DNA of 64,000 bases from Yamagishiella unicocca (taxonomy: Eukaryota > Chlorophyta > Chlorophyceae > Chlamydomonadales > Volvocaceae): assembly GCA_003116995.1 (NCBI GenBank), contig BDSL01000177.1, positions 49,629-113,628 of the forward strand, written 5' to 3'. Within the stretch, counting starts at the first letter, position 1. Each line of letters opens with the position of its first letter. The position numbers and the translations under genes are program-made. The notes under the pieces were generated by a model, which was not told the origin of the DNA, ran no database searches, and saw only the letters and a program-made list of their open reading frames with translations. Shown in pieces: positions 9,869-19,300 of the stretch.

Positions 9869-11575
9869 GGCACCGCCACTGCCTCCCGCACCATCACCGT
9901 ACGCGGACCAGAGAGGGCAGTTGTCGTACCCATGTTTTTGCGACAGGCAAAGGAAACACGCTTGACGGGCGCGGGCGAACGACACCTGGTCGGCGGGCAA
10001 CAAACTACCATCAGGGTGCTGCCACTTGCTGAGGGCCACGGGCCCGTCCAGCCCTGCCTGCGCGGCAGTCCGACGCCTGCCTACTGGCTGCCACCCCTCA
10101 TCATCCGGCACTTGCACAGCGCCACGCCCACCACCACGCACGGCAGGGCCTCCGCGGCCACCACCACCTCCACGGACCCCGTGTTGCTGCTGGTAAGGCT
10201 GCTGATATTCGGGACCACGTCCACCAGCGTTGCCTGGACCCCGGCCTTGGTTCGCGCCCCGGCCACCGCCGTTGACACGCCCTCGACCGCGGCCACGTCC
10301 ACGGCCCCTATCGCCACCGGCGTTGTGTGGGGGCGGCCCAAAAGCCGCGACGTTCTGCAGGGGTTCACCCACGGCAGCGGCAACATGCGTTTTAGACGCT
10401 CCGCGCGTCATGGAAGCGCGTGCAAGGTTTTGTTTCTCAACCCCTAATGCGTGTTGCCTCAGTGACGCATACGAGGTGTGCTCCTCAAACGTTGGGGAGA
10501 CGGCACATGCTTCACGCAGGTACGGCAACAGCGAGTTGCGAAAGTGGAAAATGCGGTCGCTTTCCGGCATATCCGGGAGATCCTGCACTAGGGCTTCGTA
10601 ACGGCTTGCAAATGCGGCGACGGCTTCAGTCGTGCCTTGCTTCAGCTGACCGCTGGCCAACATGTTACGAGCCTGGTATGCACGTGAATGAATCTCCGGC
10701 GCAAAGCGAACCTGCAGTGCTTCAAGCACCTGCTCTACGGTGTAATTCGGCACTGACCGAGTCCAAGTAACGTGCCACGTCTTGGCTTCCCCTTCAAGGG
10801 CACCGCTGAGGTAAAGCTTCTGCGCTAGGTCGTTCGGGGGGTTCACCCAGCCCGCTAGGCCGAAATAGGCGCGGACATCAGTCACAAACGCTCTAACGTG
10901 CTCTGGTTCTGCTGGCTTGCCGGTCACGACGTTCAGCTTAGGCGACGGGAAACTAACCCGAAAACCACCCACCTGCGGCACCACTGGCGCAGCGACGTTC
11001 ACGTCCATCGGATCCATTGCCGCGGGCAAAGGGACGACCGGAGGTGGGGCCACTGGTGGTTGAACAACGACCGGAGGCGGTGGCTGCTGCTGGACAACCG
11101 CGGGTCGAACAGCGGCCACCTGCGGACGCGGCACGGCCGCGGGCAACACCACACGAGGCCGTGGCTGTGGAGCATGGGCGTCAGCCGCCACAGGCAGAAC
11201 GGCACGCGGTACCGCCGGCTGGGGTGCCACCACCGCGGGTGGATCAGCTGCTGCCACTGGCGCAGGAGCCACAAGCCCTTCAGCCACCGGCTGCTGAACT
11301 TCAGCCACGGGCGGAATTGGGGCCACTGCCGCCTGCTGCTGTTGCGCACCAGCCACGGGCTGGGGCAGGGGATCGATCGGGCCAACTGCAGCACGAGGAA
11401 GAGCACGCGGGCGAACACGTCGAGCCTCGACGTAGGGATCAAACGGATCATACTCTTCCTGCCCGTAAAAGACGTCCAAGGGATTAGGCGCAGCGGCACC
11501 CACAGGGTCCACTATCCATCCCACTCCCGGGACGTAATGTCCCCTAGACCCACCGGGCGGGACCTGAGGCTGCAT
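9866..11575 (-). CDS. gag: Gag of LTR element 1
   Basis: The ATG at 11575 (MQPQVPPGG) is preferred over an upstream GTG at 11605, giving about 569 residues. The N-terminal third is Pro/Ala/Val/Gln-rich. A central capsid-like region follows (FRVSFPSPKLNVVTGKP..., TWHVTWTRSVPNYTVEQV...). A long Arg-Gly repeat tract (GRGRGRGRGR and RGGGRG blocks) precedes a CCHC knuckle, CFLCLSQKHGYDNC (C-x2-C-x4-H-x4-C), near the C-terminus. RGG tracts and the knuckle both fit RNA binding during packaging. The ORF ends in TAG, and the same frame stays open into pol. Confidence 0.85.
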   Translation of the reverse strand: MQPQVPPGGSRGHYVPGVGWIVDPVGAAAPNPLDVFYGQEEYDPFDPYVEARRVRPRALPRAAVGPIDPLPQPVAGAQQQQAAVAPIPPVAEVQQPVAEGLVAPAPVAAADPPAVVAPQPAVPRAVLPVAADAHAPQPRPRVVLPAAVPRPQVAAVRPAVVQQQPPPPVVVQPPVAPPPVVPLPAAMDPMDVNVAAPVVPQVGGFRVSFPSPKLNVVTGKPAEPEHVRAFVTDVRAYFGLAGWVNPPNDLAQKLYLSGALEGEAKTWHVTWTRSVPNYTVEQVLEALQVRFAPEIHSRAYQARNMLASGQLKQGTTEAVAAFASRYEALVQDLPDMPESDRIFHFRNSLLPYLREACAVSPTFEEHTSYASLRQHALGVEKQNLARASMTRGASKTHVAAAVGEPLQNVAAFGPPPHNAGGDRGRGRGRGRGRVNGGGRGANQGRGPGNAGGRGPEYQQPYQQQHGVRGGGGGRGGPAVRGGGRGAVQVPDDEGWQPVGRRRTAAQAGLDGPVALSKWQHPDGSLLPADQVSFARARQACFLCLSQKHGYDNCPLWSAYGDGAGGSGGA

Positions 11576-11953
11576 GTCCTCAGTATCAATTGAGCTGACT
11601 GTCACGTCAAGGAAAACAACGAGTTAACGATGACAGCGGAAGACGGAAGACGGACAGAACAACTCGGACCTAACACAAGCGCGGCTTGCTTTTCAACAGT
11701 CTTAAAGCAGACTAGCAAAAGACAAGAGATACTTCAGTACTCACGTCTCAGGACGGCTAGTTGGCGCAACGCGTCCAGGTAGCGCTCGGCGATGGGCGAG
11801 CCCATACGGTCGGTCGCCGTGTGCCAACGAGTCTCCGCAGAACCGTACTGGTTCCACCAAAGCGCTCGACAATTGGTGCGAAACCAATCCCACTCCAAGG
11901 TCGGCCAAAGCCGCGACGAGTAGCCGACAAGGCTGGCCGATACGAGACACTCA

Positions 11954-11966
11954 GGTCTCGATACCA
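11954..11966 (-). other. Primer-binding site of element 1
   Basis: TGGTATCGAGACC on the minus strand, 4 nt inside the 5' LTR. It begins TGG, complementary to a tRNA CCA end. Element 2 has TGGTATCGAGAC in the same position. It resembles initiator-Met PBS sequences, but the tRNA is not identified here. Confidence 0.75.
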
Positions 11967-11970
11967 AACT

Positions 11971-12530
11971 TGTTGTAGACGGCTGCTCACTAGAAGAAGC
12001 AACGTCTAAACGCCCAGGAGTCGAAGGACACTCCTGTTCCAAATCAATGGGATCGTTAGGGGATCCGGTTCCGAAAAGCACGTCCATAGACTAAAGTCCA
12101 GTGAGGTGGTAATGATAATTACCGATTGGGCGTAGCCATGACTATTTATAGTCAACCATGAAGCTCATGGAAAGCCAACCGGCGAGGTGACCTTTGATAT
12201 CTCGGGTTAGTCGCTTCAGCATCCCGAGGCAGCCGTACAGAAGTGGCTGCTCGTGTAACGTCGGCCCTTTACTCCAATCGGTGGAAAGCGTACAGCCATT
12301 TACCAGTGATGTTCGGTGACAGCCGGACATCACGACTCAAGCAATCATGCTTGCGTCCCAACCTAGGCGCTCACGCTAGGTTCTCGACCTACTGACAATG
12401 TAGTATCGTATTATCATCAGATAATGGTATGTTGTGTACGAATCATCGCACAAGGTCGGACTCTTCAGAGAACGCCGAAGGGCTATAGTGCGAGCGTACG
12501 GGTGCGTCCACTCGTAGCGCTACTACAACA
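11971..12530 (-). repeat. 5' LTR of element 1
   Basis: 560 bp; it should contain the promoter of the element. No TATA box could be assigned with confidence. Confidence 0.95.
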
Positions 12531-12535
12531 GCGCT
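12531..12535. repeat. Target-site duplication of LTR element 1 (right)
   Basis: gcgct, matching 5686-5690. Confidence 0.9.
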
Positions 12536-12584
12536 GGAGGCCGCGGCCAAGGGCGACATCGCTCAGAGCTACGTCCTGCCGTGA
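12531..12584 (+). pseudogene. Host exon, right part, split by LTR element 1
   Basis: This continues the frame broken at 5690: Ala/Glu-rich sequence, then GDIAQSYVLP and TGA at 12582-12584. It begins with the duplicated target gcgct. Confidence 0.45.
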
Positions 12585-14552
12585 ACCTAGCCTAGTTGGC
12601 TCACGAGCCGAGGGCGTTGGGGTGGGGGTAGGCAAGGTAGGGAATAGGGAAACCGGAGAGGTGTCGGAGCAGCATTAGAGCGCCGGCGCTGCCTCCGACC
12701 CGTGGTTCTCTCCTCCCCCCAACCCAATGGTAGTATGTCGCGCAGCCTGAGACTAGGAGGTCGATAGGAGCCGTTGGGGTAGTTAAGGCGGTTTGGTGGT
12801 TGGCCGAGGGTGATCGAGGAAGCTGTGAGGGTGCTCGGACAGGGTTTCCAGCGTGCTCTGGTTGGCCCGGGCGGGCGGGCGGTTAGTCCCATCGAAGATC
12901 CAGGATGCAGCGGAAAGGTGCGATGGAAGGGCTGAGGATATATACAGCCATGCACTCGCACCCATTAGGCATGCGGCCCCTTAGCTTCTGCATTAATTGA
13001 TGCTATCTTACGCTTGCGGCCGAAGCAAAAGAAACGGAGTCGAATACCTCTTTTGTTCCAGCTGGATGTGGGTATGGCAGCGAGCAGCGGCGGGCTGCTG
13101 CTGCGGGCACGCGGCGGGGTGCTGCTGGCGTCCTGGCCGTTTCCAGAGCTGCACGATGCGACGGGAGCTGTAAGTGTGCTGGTGCGGGTCCTGGGACAGC
13201 GTCAAAGGGACACCGGCTGCCCACAGCACTGTATGTGCGGACGCTGGGGTGGCGCGGCCGGCACCTCAATGCGCTAATGCCACCGTGGAGTAATGCCACG
13301 GTGGTTGTATCGTGTTTGCGTACATCTAGTTCCGTTTTCGACAGAGATGAGGACATTGACGCAGTGTCGCTGGTGCTAGTAACTGTCGCTGGTGTGGGTG
13401 TGCGCTTTCTTCTTGCCGAGCGCGCCTCGATAGGTCGCAGGGTCTGGAAGTCGTGGAGCCGTCTGCCTAGAGCATTGGTTGCACACATTCATTGCTAGAT
13501 TGCACACCTTAGGATAGCACTGTACGTCTTGTAGAGGAATGATGCATCATTTGCTTGGGTGCCTGGCGGGGAATGCTCTCTTGCCTGGGACGGAGAGGCG
13601 GAGGCGAGGCCGCTGTGTGCGTGCTCACGAGCAGCCTGGTGGGCTTGCATGTTGGTCCTAGGTGACCTGGATGGGCGGTTACGAATATGAGGCACGGGAA
13701 GACATGGCTAGGTGCCGCCCGCTGGCCAGTTGGGTCGAGAGCCTGGCAGCGCCTGGCGGCAGCTCACAGCTCCACTGAGTGCTATAGAGTGAAAGGACGG
13801 TGGTGGTGGTGACTGGTCAGGTCGTGCTTATCATTGGTAGCGGTGGCTAGCGACTGGTGGTTGCGCTTGCTTACTGGGACTTCCCTCCCTGCCTGGTTTG
13901 CGCCCATTGTTTGCCGTATGTAAAACGCATTCCCTTTCAGTAGCAATCAATAAGATGGCCCTTTCAGTAGCAATCAATAAGATGGCCCCCCGACCCTTGC
14001 TCAGCAAAAAATGTTTACGTGTGCCTCCCCGATCCATTGGTCAGCGGTCACTTGTAGCTACATACGGCCTGGGCTTGAATTTCGTAGGAATTGTCGCTCT
14101 GGTACGTTACTAAACGTCCCGGGGGCCTGTCACGCCATGAACCACGTCTTTCATATGCATCGCTGCTGTTCAATGACATATTGCCAATTATCCTTGCAAA
14201 GCATTTCGCCACTGTTCTGAGTCCTTGCGTACCGGTATTGGCGCGACGACATCTCAGTGAGTCGGGGCGTGCCTTGTTCTTGAAGCAGCAAGTTGTTCTC
14301 TTATCGTTTGCCAGACTACGCCAAAGAGGACATGATTCGCAGACGATAGGAGACTGGTGGGAGGAGCGCATCCGCAACAACAGTGCCCTTTCGTCTGTAG
14401 GCGGTGATGTCGGTAGCAACGATCTTGTATGGAAGTCAAGAGGTGTCCTTCAGGCTGGTCTCGGTAAGCCTGGGCCTCCAGAAGGTAACGCCCCTTCGGC
14501 CTGAACAACACGCATCCCGTACCCACTTTGGCCTGTGCATTTATAAAACCAG
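12585..14552. other. No confident gene
   Basis: Mostly anonymous sequence. An open stretch from the ATG at 13074 (MAASSGGLLLRARGGVLLASWPF, to about 13170 before GTAAGT) could be an exon but has no recognisable domain. A 27-bp unit is repeated in tandem at 13934-13987. Confidence 0.4.
13934..13987. repeat. Two-copy 27-bp tandem repeat
   Basis: The unit starts ctttcagtagcaatc and ends aagatggcc. Two exact copies: 13934-13960 and 13961-13987. Confidence 0.9.
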
Positions 14553-14703
14553 GGACGCCTTCACCTGCCAACAATTGGGGAACGGCTCGGTCTGGACAAC
14601 GTCCTGCTGGACGGCGCTGTTGCCGCGATCGACCGCGAAGGCTTCACTTACGAGACCTTCGAAGCCGGCAGTCGTATCAACGTCACTGGCGACCCGCTTC
14701 CCG
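14553..14703 (+). other. Candidate third N-module exon
   Basis: The open frame encodes ...GERLGLDNVLLDG and ...TFEAGSRINVTGDPLP, ending with a phase-1 donor (CCC G/GTAGGC). Phase 1 matches the N-module donors of the other genes in this family, and the 24-bp junction sequence lies 240 bp downstream, before the NTPase C-module. The acceptor (aaaccag) is weak and no start codon was assigned. Confidence 0.25.
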
Positions 14704-14942
14704 GTAGGCGACTTATCCAAACACGTTTTCTCAAGGCGTTGCCGGTGGCAAAGGAACGCGTTGCCGGATCATGTCTCCCAAGAAGTTCAAGAGAGGGGTG
14801 GTGCAAGTAGTAGTTGCTGGCGGGACCCTGTACCCCTGTCGGACGGTAGGGATCCCACGGCAAAGTGGCCCGGTGCATCCTTGGCGCGTATCGCAACGCT
14901 TTCGTTCGCGTCTTCGTCTATTTCCACCCTGCATATAACGCG

Positions 14943-14966
14943 AGAAACGGAAGCTAGGGCATAGGG
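14943..14966. repeat. 24-bp module-junction sequence, site 1
   Basis: It starts agaaacggaagctagg and ends cataggg. It is identical to 27167-27190 and 54005-54028. Each lies upstream of a C-module, and the flanks differ. Confidence 0.8.
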
Positions 14967-16319
14967 GTGTGTATGCTCTGGCCGGAATTAGGGCATTGCG
15001 TATTCGTGCTGGTGTCCCTTATCCTCTGACGCGAGGATTCACGCTAGTCCAACTGCTCCCTGGTTGTCTCCTTGCCGTACTTCCCATGTGATGGCCTTTG
15101 CCGGGGGAGTGGAGGCCTTTGCCGGGGGCGCTGGCCTTTAGAGCGGGAGGGCAGCAGTGCGGCCATCGCGCGTTGGGGCGGGTGGGTCGTTGCTGAGGAC
15201 TGCGGGGCGCGCTGCTTGCGCCAACTCGCGGGGGGTGCTGGGAGCTGTGAGAGGCGACAAGGGGCGGCTGGCGGATGCTGTGGCCTTGTTGGGGATTTCC
15301 ACTTTGTGTTTGGTTCGGGACGGGCACATCATGGCCAAGCCAAGCCACCCTGCGAATTGTTCCCCAATAAGCAGGTGCAGGAGATGCAGGCGCAGCTGCG
15401 GCGGCGGTGGCGGGAAGCGGTGGGTGCCACCTGTGCCCCCGTGGCTGGCTTGTGGGTCAAGGGGGCTCGCGCGCGGATGGGGCGTGGGGGGCTACGACAG
15501 CCCCTCAAGCCCCTTGCAGTAGTACGGTAGTATGGGCGTCCAGGCGCGGTGAAGGCACTGTCCCTATCAGCAAGTGCCATGGGGATGCTGGGCTGGCAAG
15601 GTCAGCTGCCAGGGGCAGGCTGGGGGAGCCAAACGGGGTGCTAAGTTTGCCGGAACGGGACGTGGGCACAGTCCAGGCATAATTGGGTGGCTAGGCGCAC
15701 GTGTCAACCGCAACTTGCCCACCAGGTTGTGTGAGGCCTGTACTTGTACTTGTACTTGTACAATGTCGACGACCACACGAATAATCAGCTCGCTGAGCTT
15801 CGTAACGTGAACATGCCAACAGACCACACGCGGCACACGACAGGTGGCTTCGATGCTGAGTCCAACGACCCCGCAGCCTTGCACGACCCCAACCCTGAAC
15901 ATCTCCAGGGCAGACTTAGCCTCTGGCCAGTGTGGCCACTACCAAAGGCCGGTCCAGACCCAGCGGCTGGACGGGTGCTGCAACCCGCCCTCTCAGGACT
16001 CCACAAACCCATGAATGGGCCGCCGGGCCGGGGTTTGTGACGCAGCGTGCAGAGCAGCTCCCCATTCGCCAAGAAGTAGTGTGTGCCGGTGGCTGGAAGA
16101 CAGGCGCATATGTACTCGCATGCATTGACCAGGCAGCACTGGTGTGCCGCCCAGGCTCTTGAGCAGCTGTTAAGAGCGCACTTGCTTCGCGGTGATGTAG
16201 GCCTCCGGGCATTTGCGGATGTTGCTACGAGATGGGCGTTACTTGCTTGGAGCTGGTTTGAAGCCCCCGTACTTTCGCACCTGTTTGCGATGCTGCAGGT
16301 GGTGGGGGCCCAGGCGCAG
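14967..16319. other. Upstream region of NTPase copy A
   Basis: No exon is certain. A short coiled-coil-like reading (KQVQEMQAQLRRRWREAV near 15370-15425) lies in a longer frame without motif support. From 15921 the sequence is shared with 54031 onward (copy C). A (TACTTG)3 microsatellite sits at 15741-15758. Confidence 0.4.
15741..15758. repeat. (TACTTG)3 microsatellite
   Basis: Three exact hexamer units. Confidence 0.9.
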
Positions 16320-19300
16320 GTGCACCACCGGCTCAACGGCGGCGGCTGCTGGTGGACAGCGCACCCAATCTGCTGCTGCTCAGCTCCGACGGCAACGGCA
16401 GCTTGTGGGAGCTGGCGTACAGCGATCTCGTCCTGCCGTACGTGGACGCGCGGGAGGTGGTGGCCCCGGAGGCGGGTGTGGACGCGCGGGGGGTGGTGGA
16501 GCTCATCCACGTGTGGGCTGAAGCAGCCTTGAGGGCTGCGGTGGACCGAACCCGTGCAAATGCCCCCGCGCCCCTGGTAGTGTCGGGGCTCGTGAAGGTA
16601 CGTGTGTCGTGCGCTCGCTGGGTCGCTGTCCTGCTGTTTTATTGCCCCCCGTATAGCGCCCAGCCCCCCCCCAAAGCATTCCTTCTCGCCCTCCTTGCAT
16701 CGTTCTCGCTGTCACCCGCGACCCCGGGGAAGACTGGCTCAGGGCGCCGCCGTGCAGCTTTGTGCCGGCACCACGCATCCCCACCCAACCTCGTCTAGTT
16801 AGTCATGCCTGGAACCCCACCCCACCCCCTCACAATGCCCCGCCATATGCATGGCTTCATGCATGCATGGATGCCGCAGGCGGGCAAGTCCTACACCCTG
16901 GAGCACGTGGTGCCCGCGGTCATGGCGGAGGCGCTGCGCAAGCAGCAGCAGCAGGCGGAGGATGGCGGCGGCGAGGCGCCCCCGCTGGCTGGCATGGTGG
17001 TCCTGCGGCTCCGCGGCGACGAGTTGATGCGCTCGGTACGTCAGACAATCGCTGCGAACTATGAGGGTATGCCGACCTACTCACTTGTTCATGGCAACGC
17101 CGGCCATTCATGTGTGGTGCGCGTGACTGTAATACCTATCCCATTGCGGCCGTCTGGTCCCTGGTTGTTTTTCTGTCGATGCTTTCCGCTGGTGGTTGCT
17201 TTGTGCCTTGCAATGCTGTATGGAGCAGCTGCCGGGGGTTTCTGCATGTTGCATGTGCGCGCATGTACCGTATGCGTTTGCCTGGCGGCGGGACACATGC
17301 CGCATGTGCACACACACTCAGCAGGGGCAGGTGTGTCAAGCGGTGTCAGCTCGATGCATGCTCGCTCGCTTGCGTGTGCGCTGACCCGTACGTACGTATG
17401 CCGTGCAGGGTGGCGCCACGGCCATGCTGAAGAGCCTGCTGGAGGTGCTGGTGCAATGGGCGCGCAAGGAGCACGTGCCCCTGCGGGCGGGTGCGCTGGC
17501 GGCTGCGGAGGCTGAGCTGGTGCGGCCGCACGACGTTCTGCCCAGCGGGCCGGGCGCCGCCATCCTCGCCTTCCTCAAGGCAGTGGAGGTGCCGGTGCTG
17601 GTGTTGTGGGGTGGGTCGCGGGCGCTTGGCAGGTCTCATGTTCGATTTATGTGCTGTAGCACGAGTGAATCGGTGCGCACGACACAGACATCCCATACTG
17701 CTGCCTTGGGCCCACTTTTTTACCATGGCATGACACATAAGAATGAACCGCATGGGCCTCCCACTGCCTTAGCCTCGAAATTGGTTTTGTTTGGTGTTGA
17801 GGTCGCTCATTAACACATCCCTTGAGCTCCTTGTCGCCGTGCCGTGGTGTAAGATTCCCGTTGGCTTGCAATATGGGTGCCTGGTGTGCTGCCTGACGTG
17901 CTGCCATACAGTCCTTTGCCAACCGCCGCGTCCGACATGTGTCACCCGCGTCTACTGGTGTGCGTGCATGCCTAATTGGTGCGGGATGCGCACACCCGCC
18001 GTCTGGGGCTGCGTGCCCGTCTCCCCGGGGTGGTGTAGCAATGTACGGGAGCTCCCCGGAGCCCTGCCACGCCCCAGCACGCACCACACCCGCTCCACAT
18101 GTCCCGCGCGCGTCCCAGTACTCCCTCCGGTCCCCATAGCCTTCTCTCTTCTTACTTCACGGGCGCTTGCATATTCCTAATCGTTGTTGCTGTCGTCTTC
18201 TTTTGCGCTGCGCTGAACGCGCCCGGGGTGTAGACCGGTCATAACGCGACGCTAGCGTTTGCCATGCGCGCGCACGCCCGACGGTTTCTATACACTGCGT
18301 ACGCCACACTTAGATACGCGGACGCGGATATGCGCGCACGATACGACAAGACATACGCTTAGCTTGCTGTAGCTTGGGCGCTGTGTACACGTACACAGCG
18401 CCTGGGGCGGTATGTTGCCGGAGCCGCTGGATGCTACGACACCACCGGTCATCGGTACAGGGTCCCAACGTGCTGTTCCCGCTGTCGCATCACTAAGACC
18501 ATTGACCCCGCCACCTCCCATCCCCAGGGTCTCTGGTTTTTTGCTTGGATTTAACGAACTCTCCCTCCCTGCGCGTGCTGTACCGTGATGTCCCATGCAT
18601 GTATCAATGCCCGCTCGGCCTTCGCCCTCTATTTTGCTTTCATAGGCGCACGCCGCATGCTCCCATATCCTGCTACTGTGTTTTTCGTCTGCTGTTGCCG
18701 CCGCGGCTGACCGCGTTCAATTGCTGTGAATTTGTGCCGCTGTGCCCCGCATGTCTCCATCGGTCGCGACGGCGTGGCGGATGCGCGCTGGGCACCCAGG
18801 TGAGATGTCAGCCAGCCTGTCAGTCAAAGTCTTAGCTGCACGCGTTCGCGAGGTTACGCGGTCGAGTCCTTTTCGCGCTTGTTAAGCTGGCTCTTTAGTC
18901 AACGGGTATGATCAGCACGATTTTTCAGAGAGCTGCTCTGGAGCTGTTGGCCGCTCGGCGGCCGGGCCATCACTCGGTAACGCGTTCCTGTTCCTGCTGT
19001 ACCGTTCCTCTGACTTCTTCGGCTACTGAACCCAACAACCCCCGCTCCCCTCTGCCCGCCGCATCATCACTTCCACCCAACTAATGCATGGACCCCCCCC
19101 CCCCGCCCTCTTCCTGTGCTTCTGTGTCGCAACGTCTGTCTACCTCTCCCTCGTCATTAATTGGCACTTCCTCCCCAACACCTACTTCATCTAACATAGT
19201 ATGCATGGCACCCCCCCCCACACACACACACACCGCGTTCGTGCAGACGAGGTGCAGAGCCTGTTCCTGCCGACCATCGGCGGAAAGCTGGACGCCGCCG

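Larger units (their letters stand above)
5691..12530 (-). mobile_element. LTR retrotransposon 1 (Ty3/gypsy, chromodomain type), 6.84 kb
   Basis: Two 560-bp LTRs (5691-6250, 11971-12530) begin TGTTGTAG and end CTACAACA. By eye they differ at one base (ggaaggcg near 6006 versus ggaaagcg near 12286). Target-site duplications gcgct flank the element at 5686-5690 and 12531-12535. The order on the minus strand is 5' LTR, PBS, gag, in-frame TAG, pol (protease, RT, RNase H, integrase, chromodomain), PPT, 3' LTR. That order with integrase after RNase H is typical of Ty3/gypsy, and the C-terminal chromodomain is typical of chromoviruses. Near-identical LTRs and an intact TSD indicate recent insertion. 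The RT is internally deleted, so it is probably not autonomous. Confidence 0.95.

Noticed and set aside
10081..11593. Plus-strand open frames inside element 1
   Set aside because: Antisense to gag; low-complexity translations.
19087..19104. Poly-C run as a biological difference between copies
   Set aside because: Homopolymer length (A, B and C differ) is prone to sequencing error; not used as evidence of divergence.
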